A DNA stretch of 64,000 bases from TIUS-1 sp964019505 (GTDB taxonomy: Bacteria > Bacillota_I > Bacilli_A > Mycoplasmatales > Mycoplasmataceae). Position 1 is the stretch's first letter. Each line of letters begins with the position of its first letter. Of the stretch, positions 19,710-30,926 are shown one piece after another. The stretch is taken from the NCBI RefSeq assembly GCF_964019505.1, contig NZ_OZ026449.1, positions 372,001 to 436,000 of the forward strand. The letters are read 5' to 3'. The position numbers and the translations under genes are program-made. Under the pieces are notes generated by a model. The model searched no databases. It worked only from the letters and a program-made list of their open reading frames with translations, and was not told the DNA's origin.

Positions 19710-21212
19710 ATAAGTTCGATAAAACAGTATAAGAAAGGGGAAGTCAGTTCAGTCCAAGACAAATTGACTCCAAATGAAATATACAAAACTCAAAATTATG
19801 GAAAAGAATCTTTGGATTTAATTTTTGACTATGAATTAAATAATGATTATGACTTTAAACTATTGATTTCGTCATATTCAAAAATTGAACTATTAGATAA
19901 TAAAAACATCTACAAAAAAGAATTAATTAAATTTTGAGAACATCAGTTCAATCAAAAGTTTTCTAATTTTTGAAATGTGTTTTACAACATAACAAAATCA
20001 AGAATTGAAAAAGAAAATAGCAGAAATCAATCACCAATCAACAATTGAGAAAATAGACTAGGTATTGAAAAGAAATTAATTGATCCAATAGATTTTAGAA
20101 TTTCACTGTTAGAAAAAAGTGGAATGGCAAATACAAATGTAAGTAGAAAAGACATTGTGAGTTCTAACAATGACATTGTTGAAAACAATACATTGAATGC
20201 GATGAGGTCACCATTTCTAACAAAAAGTGCAGAAGAGACACATGTAAAAAACGTTGATTCAGCAGGTAACATTAATATGTCAGAAAAAAGTACTGAAATT
20301 AATCAGGCACCAGATCCACACTTATTAGAATTTTTATATGGTAACGATGCTGAATCAAAACTAAAGAAAAAATCAATAATTAACGAAAAGAAAATTGAAG
20401 AAATACAAACATTAGCAGACACTCAACGTAAAAAAAAGAAAGTAAAACAAAGAGAAGCTGAAGCAAAAGTGGCTGAAGAAATTATTGATAGACTAGCCAC
20501 GGTTAATCTTGATGATTTTTATACATACTCAAAATCAAATTCCTACACTCACGAGTTCTTCACAGAAGAATTTAAAAATAGTTTAAAAGGTCCTAGTGAC
20601 TCGGAAGAATTAGATAAAAATTATTTTGATAGACCAAATTTTTTAGGAATTGATGATAAACAAAACATTGTTGTTGTACACGAGGAAGACTCCACAAAGT
20701 ATCAGCTTGCGCATGAATTGTTTAGAAGAGAAGAAGTCTCAAGATCTCCTCAAGTCATATTAAAAGAAAAGATGCCTATAATAAACAAAAGTATAAGCAA
20801 AAATTCAATGAATACAATTGATGCTAAAAAGGAAGTTTTAAAAGAATTAAAACAGGAAGTTGAATATAAAAGACAACTACATAAACTAAACATAAAAAAT
20901 AGCAAAATTATAAAATTAAGAAATGAACAAAGTGCAAGAGAAGAAGAAAAACTTCAGGAGCAAAGAACTAAGCTAAAAAATAAGTCGATTAAAGAATATA
21001 ACAAAATAAGTTCAATTGAAAATGAAATTCAATTAGATAAATTGATTAGTAAAAAATCAGGGTTAACCGGTAAAAAGAAATCTAAACTAAAACAAGAAAC
21101 ACATGAAAAAACAACAATTTTTGAACAAATAGAAATATTTGAAATTGACTCTCAATTAATTGAAACTCAAAATGCAATTGCAGACATTGATAAAAACATT
21201 AATCAAAAATAA
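19707..21212 (+). CDS. Hypothetical coiled-coil protein
   Basis: A 501-residue protein that I do not recognise. The first 140 residues are mixed and contain most of the UGA-Trp codons (WEHQFNQKFSNFWNVF). The middle is low in hydrophobic residues. About residues 225-490 are rich in Lys, Glu, Gln and Ile with long helical heptads, so a coiled coil is likely. No signal peptide or membrane segment is visible. It has its own promoter just after a 24-bp palindrome. A cytoskeletal or scaffold role is only a guess. Confidence 0.75.
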
Positions 21213-21261
21213 TAATAGAGGTTAAATATAATATAATTATTTTATCTACTAAGGAGAAATT

Positions 21262-22551
21262 ATGAAATTTAAGGAAAGAAAAGAATTATCAACAGGTCAA
21301 GGAATTTGAACAGTAACTGTTGATGGAAAAGAATGAGGAGAATTTGTTGAACGTGGTAAAAACAAAGTTAGAAAATCCGTTTCAGTTCCAGGATTCAGAA
21401 AAGGTAAAGCACCAGCTGTAGAAATCGAAAAATTTGTTACAAGCGATAGATACTTAAGAGAAGCAATGGGGTTATCAATTGCACCGTTATTTGATTTTGC
21501 TAGAGAAGAAAAAAAAGATGTAGAACCATGAAGTTCGCCATCACCAAAGCCAATTAAAATTTCAGATACTGAATTTATAATTGAATTTATTTTTGACTTA
21601 AAACCAGCAATTAAAATCGGTAAGTACAAAGGATTAAAATCAAAAACATTAGTTAAAACTGATCCCGTTGCAACTAAAGAGGAAATTGATGCGTCAATTG
21701 ATGCGGAAAGAAATAAATTAGCTCTTGAAAAAACAAAACCAGCAACTGCTTCAGTTGTTAAGGGTGATGAAGTTGTATTTGACTTTGAAGGATTTGTTGA
21801 CGGAGTGCCCTTTGACGGTGGTAAAGCATTAGATTACAAATTAATTATTGGGTCAGGACAATTCATTCCAGGATTTGAAGATGGAATGATTGGCAAAAAA
21901 CTTGGTGAAACATCAATTGATGTTAAGTTTCCAAAAGATTACGATGCTAAACTTGCAGGTAAAAAAGCGACATTTAAATTATTAATTAAAGAAATTAAAG
22001 AAAAAATATTGCCGAAAAAAGATGATGAATTAGCTTTAGATATTAACGTTAAAGGTATTACTACGCTTGCTGAATTGGAAGCTCATGTGTCAAACAAAAT
22101 CGTTACACAAAAAGAAATCAATATGAAAAATGCATTTGTAAATGAAGTTATTGAATTAATCAAACAAGATTCAAAAATTGAATTACCAAAATCATCAATT
22201 GAATCAACAATAGATGATTTATACAGAGAATTTGAGGGTAATGTTTTACGTCAACAAATTACAATGAAAGATTACATGAAACAAACTGGTCTAACAAGAG
22301 AAGCAATTAGAAGTGAATTAACTCCAGATGCTATAGCTAGATTATCAAGTTTCTTAATTACTGATGAAATCAGAAACAATGAAAAATTTGAAATTACAGA
22401 TTTAGAAATTAACTCAGAACTTAAAAAATTTGCTGCAAACTTCGGAATGGAAGTTGAGTATGCTTTAGATAAATTTATAACAAAAGATCAAATTAAAGAG
22501 CAAATTGCAAAAGAAAAAATTGTGGACTTTTTATTTGAAAATAATGGATAA
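21262..22551 (+). CDS. tig: Trigger factor
   Basis: A 429-residue ribosome-bound chaperone and prolyl isomerase. The N-terminal ribosome-binding domain carries the signature VPGFRKGKAP. A FKBP-type PPIase domain (about 160-245: GDEVVFDFEGFVDG, FIPGFEDGMIG) and a long helical C-terminal domain follow. Start ATG behind AAGGAGAAA; three early UGA codons encode Trp (GIWTV, GKEWGEF, VEPWSS). A terminator overlaps the stop codon. Confidence 0.96.
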
Positions 22552-22570
22552 TATCCATTTTTTTATTTTT
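22543..22570 (+). terminator. Terminator of tig
   Basis: Stem AATGGATA / TATCCATT with the tig stop codon inside it, followed by a T-rich tail that begins the 27-bp repeat. Confidence 0.75.
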
Positions 22571-22582
22571 TGTGACGTTGTA
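22556..22582 (+). repeat. 27-bp repeat, copy 2
   Basis: Identical to 5776-5802. It ends in TGACGTTGTA and is followed 5 nt later by TGAGG. The next ATG is 80 bp away, so the GAGG here is not the ribosome site of the next gene. Confidence 0.7.
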
Positions 22583-22665
22583 TATAGTGAGGTAAGTTAA
22601 TATAAAAGTTATAATTAATAGAATAAGCAATAAAAATAAAATATCACAATAAGGAATAGGGGAAC

Positions 22666-23781
22666 ATGGCTGAGTTACTAAAAAATAAAATTAACTATGA
22701 GTTAATTAGCGAATTGGCCGCAAGAGTTAAATCAGTGTATGAACCATTTCAAACACACAACTTTATAAATGATGTTATTGATAAAACATGAGAGCGAACT
22801 GAATTAAAAGCTAGAATAAGAAAAATTACAATAAATTTATATAAGTATTTACCCAATAAATTTGAACAAGCAATTGATATTTTAAACGATACCATAATCA
22901 CGTACCCAAATGGATACAGTGCATTTGTATTGATGTCTTTTCCTGATTATGTTGAATTATATGGTCAAGGTGATAGTGATTGAGATTTGTCAGTTGAATC
23001 TTTAAAAAGATATACACAGTACTCAACATCAGAGTTTGCTGTCAGGGCATTTATTTTAAAAGATGAGAAAAAAATGATTCAACAAATGATCATATGATCA
23101 ACTAGTGAAAACGAACATGTTCGCAGACTTGCAAGCGAAGGATGTAGGCCTCAGTTGCCGTGAGGTAATGCATTAATAAGTTTTAAGAAAAACCCGACAC
23201 CAATTTTAGATATTTTGGGAAACTTAAAAAATGATCCGTCATTATATGTTCGTAAAAGTGTAGGAAATAATCTAAACGACATTTCAAAAACACATCCTGA
23301 TTTAGTTGTGTCAATTGCAAAATCTTGATACGGAAAAAGTAAAAATACTGATTGAATAATTAAACATGGTTGTAGGACACTTCTAAAAAAAGGTAATAGA
23401 AGTATGCTTGATATTTTTGGATTTGAAAGTTCAGATTATGTAACAATTACAAATTTTATTTTAAATAATTATGTTTTAACAATTGGAGAAGAAGTTGTTT
23501 TTTCTTTTGATGTGATTGTCACAGAACAATCAAAAATAAGAATTGAATATGAAATAAACTATGTAAAAGCTAATGGTAAGTCTAGGTCTAAGACATTTCA
23601 AATATCAGAATCCATTTTGAGAAAAAATAATAAAAAAACAATAAAACGAAAACACTCGTTTGCAGATTTGAGTACAAGGAAGCATTACCCAGGAAAACAT
23701 TCAATCACACTAATTTTAAACGGTGTAAAACAAGGCACGATTGACTTTGAAATTTTTGCTAATAAAAAGATGGATTTGTAG
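22666..23781 (+). CDS. AlkC-like DNA alkylation repair glycosylase
   Basis: A 371-residue protein with an alpha-helical, HEAT-like body. The segment VRRLASEGCRPQLPWG at about residues 148-163 is the hallmark of the AlkC/AlkD-like alkylpurine glycosylases, which remove 3-methyladenine-type lesions from DNA. Residues 255-365 form a beta-rich tail (LNNYVLTIGEEVVFSFDV ... GKHSITLILNG) like the Ig-type extension of some AlkC proteins. Start ATG behind GGAATAGGGGAAC. Several UGA-Trp codons. It stands alone between two terminator/CIRCE regions. Confidence 0.85.
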
Positions 23782-23814
23782 AACAAATAAAATAAATAAA
23801 TATTTTTTCCAACC

Positions 23815-23841
23815 TTAGCACTTAAATAACACAAGTGCTAA
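23815..23841 (+). promoter_or_regulatory. CIRCE operator of lon
   Basis: TTAGCACTT - 9 nt - AAGTGCTAA, with perfectly complementary arms. It lies 10 bp upstream of a TAAAAT -10 box (23851-23856) and 40 bp before the lon start. Confidence 0.92.
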
Positions 23842-23880
23842 ATTATGTGTTAAAATTATCTTGTAATTTAGGAGGTACGT

Positions 23881-26253
23881 ATGAACAAATTACCAGTATT
23901 GATAACTAGAGGAACATTCTTGTTTCCCAAAGTTCAACATTCAATTGAAATAGGTAGAGAGAAATCTATAGCTGTTTTAGCTGAGTCTACAAAAACACAT
24001 AACAACAAAATTCTTATTATTTCACAACACAACCCGTTAGAGGATGATCCTGATTTAAAAGATGTATTCACAGTTGGGGTTGTTGCAACATTTTCAACTA
24101 AAAAAGTTTGAAAAGACAACACACAATCAATTCTAGTTTCACCAGAAGATAGAGTTACAATAAAAAACTTAGCATACGAAGGTGGGTTGCTATATGCAGA
24201 ATATGATGTTGTACCTACAGAAAAAGGCAACAAAGAAACAGCATTAGACATGTTTAAAGTTATAAAAGATGCAGCAGTAGGTGTTGCGGATTTTCCAGAA
24301 AATATTGATATGTTATTAGAAGATGAAAAAATAGCATCAGATCCAAACGTATTGGTAGATTCAATTGCTCAAGTTATTTCATTTATTGGAGTTTCAAAAA
24401 GACAAGAATTATTAGAAGAATTTGATCCAATTAAAAGAATGGAAATAATAACAAAACTATTAATTGAGAAAAAAAGTACTTCAGAAATCGACACAGATAT
24501 AACTAAAAAAATAAAATCAAATGTCGATGAACAACAAAGAGAATATTACTTAAGAGAAAAATTAAAAGTAATAAAGGAAGAACTTGGCGACTTGGATGGT
24601 GAAGTAAATGAGCTGAACGCTTACAAAAAAAGACTTGAAGAAGAACCTTTTCCAGAACATATTAAAAAAAGATTATTAAAAGAAATTTCAAAATTAGAGG
24701 GTATGCACGCTTCTTCTCAAGAAGCTAACGTTTTACGAAATTACATTGATTGAATGATGGACATTCCTTGATATGAAAGATCAGATGACAACTTTGACCT
24801 TGAACATGCTCAAAAAGTATTAGATGGAGATCACTTTGGTCTTGAAAAAGTTAAAGAAAGAATCATCGAATATCTTGCGGTAAGAAAAAATACACAAAGT
24901 GTAAAAGGGCAAATCATTACATTGGTTGGTCCTCCAGGAGTTGGTAAAACATCACTAGCTAAATCAATTGCTAAAGCAATGAACAGAGAATACGTAAAAG
25001 TATCTCTTGGTGGAATACGTGATGATGCCGAAATTAGAGGACACAGAAAAACTTATGTAGCGGCAATGCCAGGAAGAATTATCCGTGGAATGAAAAAAGC
25101 TAAAGTTCTAAATCCGTTGTTCTTATTGGATGAAATTGATAAAATGGGTTCAGATCAAAAAGGTGATCCTACAGCAGCAATGTTAGAGGTGTTAGATCCA
25201 GAACAAAATTCACAATTCTCTGATCACTTTATTGAAGAAGAGTATAACTTATCAAATGTTGCATTTATCGCAACTGCAAACTACCCAGGTGACATACCAG
25301 AAGCACTATATGATAGAATGGACATCATTCAGTTGTCTAGTTATACGGAAATTGAAAAAATTGAAATTGCAAAAAATCATTTGATTCCAAAAGCTTTAAA
25401 AGAATTTAACATTACTACAAAAGAACTTAAATTTAAAAAAGAAGCAATTGAAGAAATGGTTAAATATTACACAAGAGAAGCTGGTGTAAGGCAACTAGAG
25501 AGATTGATTGCGGCAGTTGCTAGAAAATTCATTGTTAAAAAATTGAAAAATGAATTAACAGAAATGACAGTAACTCCAGAAGTGATTAATGACTTATTAA
25601 AAAAACGTATATTTGAACACAGTAAACAAGCGGAAAAATCAGAAGCTGGTGTAGTTACTGGTTTAGCGTACACACAATATGGTGGAGACATTCTACCAAT
25701 TGAGGTTACACACTTCCCAGGTAAAGGTGGCCTTGTTTTAACTGGTAAACTAGGTGATGTTATGAAAGAGTCTGCAACTATTGCATATGATTTTGTAAAA
25801 GCAAACTATAAACGTTTCCAAATCCCAAAAGAAGTTTTCCAACAAAATGATGTACATATTCACGTACCAGAAGGTGCTGTTCCAAAAGATGGACCAAGTG
25901 CGGGTATTGCAATCACTACAGCTATAATCTCTTCACTAACTAACCAAAAAGTGTCAAGAGAAATTGGTATGACTGGTGAAGTTACACTTAGAGGACTTGT
26001 CTTACCAATTGGTGGATTAAAAGAAAAATCTATTGCTGCGCATAGATCGGGATTAAAAACTATTGTAATCCCATCTCAAAACGAAAAAGATTTAGATGAA
26101 ATTCCACAAATTGTAAAAGATAACTTAGAAATAAAATTTGCTAAAAAATATGAAGAAGTATATGAAATTGTTTTCGGTACAAAAATATCTGAATACACAA
26201 CTGAACTTCCAATGTTTAAAAAGAAAGAAGGCACAAAACAAACAACAAATTAG
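23881..26253 (+). CDS. lon: ATP-dependent protease Lon
   Basis: A 790-residue protease. The N-terminal substrate domain begins LPVLITRGTFLFPKVQHSIEIGR. A central coiled coil leads to the AAA+ module with Walker A GPPGVGKT at 350-357 and sensor/arginine motifs. The C-terminal protease domain has catalytic Ser673 (PKDGPSAG) and Lys714 (GGLKEK). Start ATG behind AGGAGG. UGA-Trp at 24109 and twice near 24752-24770. The CIRCE just upstream places lon under HrcA control. Confidence 0.97.
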
Positions 26254-26277
26254 TCAGAAATTTCTGACTTTTTTTAT
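26252..26277 (+). terminator. Terminator of lon
   Basis: Perfect palindrome AGTCAGAAA / TTTCTGACT followed by seven T. Confidence 0.88.
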
Positions 26278-26360
26278 TCCAATAAATTTGAAAATTTAGT
26301 TTGGGGTATAAAATTTTATAAAAAACTATAAAATTAAATTAATTAAGTTGGAGACAAAAT

Positions 26361-28025
26361 ATGAGTATATACATTAAAAAAATTAACGAAACACTAAATA
26401 TGGTTATCAAAAAACATAAGTTAGTTGGAAATGTTATTATCGAAAAAACAAGAGATGCGTCAAAAGGTGACTTTGCAACAAACTTTGCAATGATTAATTC
26501 TAAAGCAAATAATTTAAAACCTAGAGAATTAGCTGAATTAATAGTTTCTGATCTATCAAAAGAAAACGTATTTAGTAAAGTTGAAATTGCAGGACCAGGA
26601 TTTATTAATATGTTTTTAGACTCGTCTTTAAATAGAGAAATTCTAGTTGAAGTAAACACAAAGAAAAAAAAGTATGGTTCATCTTCAAAAAGAAACTTTA
26701 AATACAATTTAGAACTTGTATCAGCTAATCCTACAGGGTATTTACACGTAGGGCACGCACGTAATGGAGCAATTGGTGATTCTGTTGCAAGAACACTTAA
26801 GTTTGCTGGATACGACGTCGAAACAGAATATTATACAAATGATGCAGGTAATCAAATTAACATATCTGCATGTACTTTATTTTTCCACTATAAAAACTTA
26901 TTAAATTCTCCAGTTAACAAACCAGAAGAAATGTATGGTGGTGATATGTATATTGAAATTGCGAAACAATTACTTGATAAATTTGGTGATAAATATATTA
27001 AATTTGACATATCAGAAGATAACAAAATAAACGATAGCACAGTTCATGAGAAATTTAAATCTGAATCGATTACATTATTTATGATAGCAATTAAGCAACA
27101 ACTCCATGATTTTGGTGTTGGAATAGACTTGTTTACAAGTGAACAAGAAATGTACGATAAAAATATTATTGAAAAAACATTAGACGTTTATAAAAGCAAA
27201 GGAAAAATTTTTGAACAAGAAGGTGCACTTTGATTGAAGACGACTGAATTTGGAGATGACAAAGATAGGGTTCTTAAAAAATCAAATGGCGATTACACTT
27301 ATATAACTCCAGACTTGGCTTGTCACCATGTTAGATTCAACAGATCAAAAGCAAATAAATATGTAAACTTTTGAGGTGGAGATCACCATGGTTATATTAA
27401 TAGAGTTAGATCTGGTTTAGCATTGTTAGGACATGATTTCAATGCATTAGATATCGATATGATTCAAATGGTTCGATTGATGAAAGATGGTGAAGAATTT
27501 AAAATGTCGAAACGTAAGGGAACTGCAATTTGATTAATAGATTTAGTCGAAATGGTAGGTAAAGACTCCGTAAGATACATGTTGTTAAGCAAGACACCAT
27601 CATCACATATGGACTTTGATCTTGATGTTGCGGTTCAAAAAAACTCAACAAACCCAGTTTACTATGCACAATATGCAACGGCAAGAAGTTTTAAAATTTT
27701 AGAAAAAGCTAAAGCAGAAGGGTGAGAGTTCAACGCCTCAAAAGCTGAACTATTGGTTGAAACAAAAGAAAAAGAATTGATAATGTTGATTGATTCATTC
27801 GAAAAAGAAGTTAACTATTCAGCTGAATCGAGATTACCAAATATAATATGTGAGTTTATCCAAAACCTAGCAAGAAGATTTCATTCATATTATTCAGATG
27901 TAAAAATATTTGAAACAGAAGATAAGGAATTGAGAGATCAAAGACTAAATTTAGTTTCTGCAGTTCATCAAGTATTATCAAATTCATTTGATTTAATTGG
28001 GATTGAAGTAATGAACAATATGTAA
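26361..28025 (+). CDS. argS: Arginyl-tRNA synthetase
   Basis: A 554-residue class I synthetase. The N-terminal Arg-specific domain precedes the catalytic domain with HVGH at 129-132 and KMSK at 381-384; the C-terminal anticodon-binding DALR domain includes VSAVHQVLSNSFDLIG. Start ATG behind TTGGAGAC. Several UGA codons (27231 and others) encode Trp. The short leader with a TATAAA-like box has no room for a T-box. It ends in a hairpin shared with the minus-strand gene. Confidence 0.96.
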
Positions 28026-28049
28026 AAAAGTGCTTTTAGAGCACTTTTT
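28025..28049. terminator. Bidirectional terminator, argS / DUF3137-like pseudogene
   Basis: Stem AAAAAGTGC / GCACTTTTT with a 7-nt loop, so there is a T-run on either strand. Confidence 0.85.
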
Positions 28050-29103
28050 ATATTTCTAAAATTTTAGAACATTTAGCAATTTGATTTAACTCACTTAGTG
28101 AAATTTCAATCGCACTTTCTAAAAGTCTACATGCGAAATTGGCCAGTTTTTTCTTACGACGATCGTCTGTTTCATATTGCAAGATATCACTTTTTGAAAA
28201 ACCAGTAACTCCTTGCTCTTTGTATTTTTCATATTTAACGCTAGTGTTATTAACTGTGAAATATTTCTTTGCAAATAAATCATTGTTAGTAATTAATAGT
28301 TCAATATTTTTTGGTGTGAAAAATAAAAATGTATTTTTTGTATCGTTTTTCTCAACTGCATATATTTCATTGAATTCAATCGACTCAGTATTGGCTTTCT
28401 CTAAACCAGTGGAAGTTCCTTTTTTAAATGAGAAGTCACCAACCAAGTTAAATTTGTTTGTTGATACACTTGCTGAAGTATGTGTAGTTATATATTTTTT
28501 TTGTTCTCTAGTGCCAAAAAAATCTGGTGCATCACCAAATAAAACAGATAGGGCAATAGAACCAACTACAGAAGCTCCAGTACCAACGTCATCAACTGCA
28601 TTCTTACCTGAGTGCTTTGATTTTTTATGTACAACTTTATCAATATCAACTCAAAACTTATTACTTGAATATTCATATTCAATTTTAGACCCACTATAGT
28701 TGTTTAAATTAACGTGCAACACTTTTATATTTCTGTGTTTTTGTTCAATAATTTCTTTTGCAGTTGGGCTTAATAATTCGGCAAGCTTTTCACCTTGCTT
28801 AACATTTAACCTTGTTAGGTGATAAATTGCTCTTCAAAAAATGAATAACCAAGCAAATAATACTGGTAAAAATATAACAAAAAATATCATTGTATTAAGT
28901 TGGCTTAAATCATAATCTTCATTAAGTGGAATAATGTTAAAAAGTATAATTAACAAACAAGGACCCAAAAGAGTAAGGAACAATACCACGCAAACAAGTA
29001 AATAAAGATAACCTTGTAATGTAGGTTTTGCTCCAAACTAACCAGAGTTATCTTTGATAATATCTTTAACTTTTTGCTTTGTATCTTTATCTAAAACAAC
29101 CAT
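28048..29103 (-). pseudogene. DUF3137-like membrane protein with an in-frame TAG near the start
   Basis: Read from ATG at 29103 the frame is open for 352 codons except for TAG at 29040-29038, which follows codon 21. TAG is a true stop in Mollicutes. After it come two membrane segments (about residues 30-55 and 65-90) and a large domain. The part IYAVEKNDTKNTFLFFTPKNIELL resembles the core of DUF3137 proteins, and the gene at 42029 has the same layout. A GGGAT-type ribosome site precedes the ATG. Either a recent nonsense mutation, a sequencing error, or restart downstream at a non-ATG codon. UGA is Trp at several places. Confidence 0.65.
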
Positions 29104-29205
29104 AATTATCCCTTTTGAGTTATTTTATATAGTTATCCAAAAATTAAAAGTGAATTGCATAACTTTAAAACCATTTTTTAATTTCAAATTTAATCTAATT
29201 TGGTA

Positions 29206-29211
29206 TATAAT
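29206..29211 (+). promoter_or_regulatory. -10 box of rpsO
   Basis: TATAAT preceded by TTTGGTA. It leaves a leader of about 78 nt before rpsO, long enough for feedback control by S15, although no structure is proven. Confidence 0.5.
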
Positions 29212-29295
29212 TTTAAGGTATTTATACATTGTTATTATTAAAACCCATGAAAGAATATAGCTTTGTATAAAACGTAAAATAAATAGGGGTATACA

Positions 29296-29562
29296 ATGGT
29301 TTCAAAAAAAGATAAAGAAACGTTGGTTAAGAAATTTGGTTCAAACCAAAAAGATACTGGAAAGACAGAAGTGCAAATCGCAATTTTAACTGGACACATC
29401 GCAAACTTAGCTGATCACTTAAAAGAAAACAAAAAAGATATTACATCAAGAAGAAGCTTACTTAAAAAAGTTGCTCAAAGAAGAAGATTATTAAATTACT
29501 TATTGAGCTGTGATGTAAAACGTTACAAAGAAATTATCAAAAAATTAGAATTAAGAAAATAA
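29296..29562 (+). CDS. rpsO: Ribosomal protein S15
   Basis: An 88-residue 30S protein with the family core TGKTEVQIAILTGHIANLADHL and a basic C-terminus (SRRSLLKKVAQRRRLLNYL). Start ATG behind TAGGGG. It is not beside truB-ribF as in Bacillus; here it stands alone before a tRNA gene. Full family length and no UGA codon. Confidence 0.97.
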   Translation: MVSKKDKETLVKKFGSNQKDTGKTEVQIAILTGHIANLADHLKENKKDITSRRSLLKKVAQRRRLLNYLLSCDVKRYKEIIKKLELRK

Positions 29563-29577
29563 TTCAATTAATAAATG

Positions 29578-29606
29578 TTGACAACTAATTTAGTGTTGTT
29601 TATATT
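29578..29606 (+). promoter_or_regulatory. Promoter of tRNA-Gly
   Basis: TTGACA (29578-29583), 17-nt spacer, TATATT (29601-29606). It is the best -35/-10 pair in the window and lies 10 bp before the tRNA. Confidence 0.75.
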
Positions 29607-29615
29607 TATTTATAT

Positions 29616-29689
29616 GCGGGTGTAGTTTAATGGTAGAACTTCAGCCTTCCAAGCTGACTGTGAGGGTTCGATTCCCTTCACCCGCTCCA
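29616..29689 (+). tRNA. tRNA-Gly (anticodon UCC), CCA encoded
   Basis: Acceptor GCGGGTG pairs with CACCCGC, followed by discriminator T and encoded CCA. D arm contains TTAATGGTAGAAC, the anticodon stem TCAGC/GCTGA encloses loop CTTCCAA with anticodon TCC at 29648-29650, and the T arm is GAGGG-TTCGATT-CCCTT. All stems pair. Confidence 0.97.
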
Positions 29690-29703
29690 AAAGAAAACTA
29701 ATT

Positions 29704-29727
29704 GCAACCTTTGGTTGCTTTTTTTTA
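29704..29727 (+). terminator. Terminator of tRNA-Gly
   Basis: Stem GCAACC / GGTTGC followed by eight T. Confidence 0.9.
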
Positions 29728-29754
29728 TATAATTTTATAAAAGGTATTATTTAC

Positions 29755-30474
29755 ATGAACTTAAAAAGAAGAAAAGAAAAGACACTGAACACAGTTGAGT
29801 TACGAGATAGACAATTAATTACTGACTTTGGTTGAGTAACATTGGCAATTGCAGTAGGTGTTTTAATTCCAGGAATTATTATGTGATTATTGTTTGGTTA
29901 TGATTTTAGCTTTTCAGTAGAAGTGACAATCGGAAGCAACGGTGAATTGTTTAGAGCAATAACTACAATCATTGTTTTAATAACATCAACAATATCAGCG
30001 TTGTCATTTTATTTTTTAAAAATTTGTAAAGCAGATATATTTTTATTTTCAATTGCGTTCTTTTCAATTTATGTGGCATTCTTTTATACTGGTCAAGTAT
30101 TTAAAGGAACGGGCGGTAAAGAAGTTATATTTAGATTTTTAATATCACTTGCTTCAGGTGCTGTTGGAACAATTATTGGAACAATGTTGTCTTGATATGT
30201 TGTTAACCTTGAGTATAAAGAAGAAGAAGAAATGACTGAAATTCTAAAAAGAAAAGAAGAAAACAAAGAGTCTTTATCCGCAAAAGAAATTAAAAAAGTT
30301 AAAAGACATGAAATGCATGAATATAAGTTGCAAGCACAACAAGAACACGATCAAAAAATATTAAATATTTTAAATAGTAAGGTTCAATCAAAATTACAAC
30401 AAGAAGCTGAATTGGTTGATGCGCTTAATAAGAAAGAAGAGCTAGAGAGGCAAAAAGATAAAGATAATATATAA
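29755..30474 (+). CDS. Membrane protein with a charged C-terminal coiled coil
   Basis: A 239-residue protein. After a basic N-terminus come four hydrophobic segments (about 24-50, 60-85, 92-115 and 125-150), then 90 residues rich in Lys, Glu and Gln, predicted as a cytoplasmic coiled coil. UGA-Trp codons at about 29850, 29883 and 30193 hide it in the standard code. The start at 29755 is the first ATG after AAAAGG. No family recognised. It is followed 32 bp later by another small membrane protein. Confidence 0.75.
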
Positions 30475-30506
30475 TAATATTAATTAATAAAAGGTGGTGG
30501 ATTATT

Positions 30507-30923
30507 ATGAAAAACAAACATAAATTTGATGGACTATATCAAATTGGATGTATCATTAACATCGCAATGAACTCAATAGCTTTAGCTATTTTTGGGTTTT
30601 TATTTCTTTTTACTGTGTTTCCGCTTTTGTTACTTTTTGGTAATGATACAGGTAATGATGGGGGTGCCAATATAATTGGTGGATTTGTCGTCCTTATATT
30701 TATGTTGATACTTATGTTGGTGTATTCTGTTTTAAGCATAATTAGTATTGTTTTTTCAGCAAAAGAATTAAAATCTAAATCTACAAGTAGATATGTTGTA
30801 AATGGAGTTTTTGGAATAATAACAAACTTAATTGGTGGAATATTAATTCTATGTGCTGAAAAAGAAGCGGATACAACTAGTCCTGTAAAAATTGAAACAA
30901 AAGAAGAAACAAAAATTGAATAA
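30507..30923 (+). CDS. Small multi-pass membrane protein
   Basis: A 138-residue protein with four hydrophobic segments (about 12-40, 55-80 and a pair near 60-120) and a short charged tail (ETKEETKIE). A glycine/asparagine loop (GNDTGNDGGAN) lies between the first two segments. Strong ribosome site AAAGGTGG. Function unknown; the layout is like DUF4064-type small membrane proteins, which is only a resemblance. Confidence 0.75.
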   Translation: MKNKHKFDGLYQIGCIINIAMNSIALAIFGFLFLFTVFPLLLLFGNDTGNDGGANIIGGFVVLIFMLILMLVYSVLSIISIVFSAKELKSKSTSRYVVNGVFGIITNLIGGILILCAEKEADTTSPVKIETKEETKIE

Positions 30924-30926
30924 TAA

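Noticed and set aside
26290..26360. Possible T-box or other riboswitch before argS
   Set aside because: The leader from the best TATAAA box is only about 50 nt, with no T-box sequence or antiterminator.
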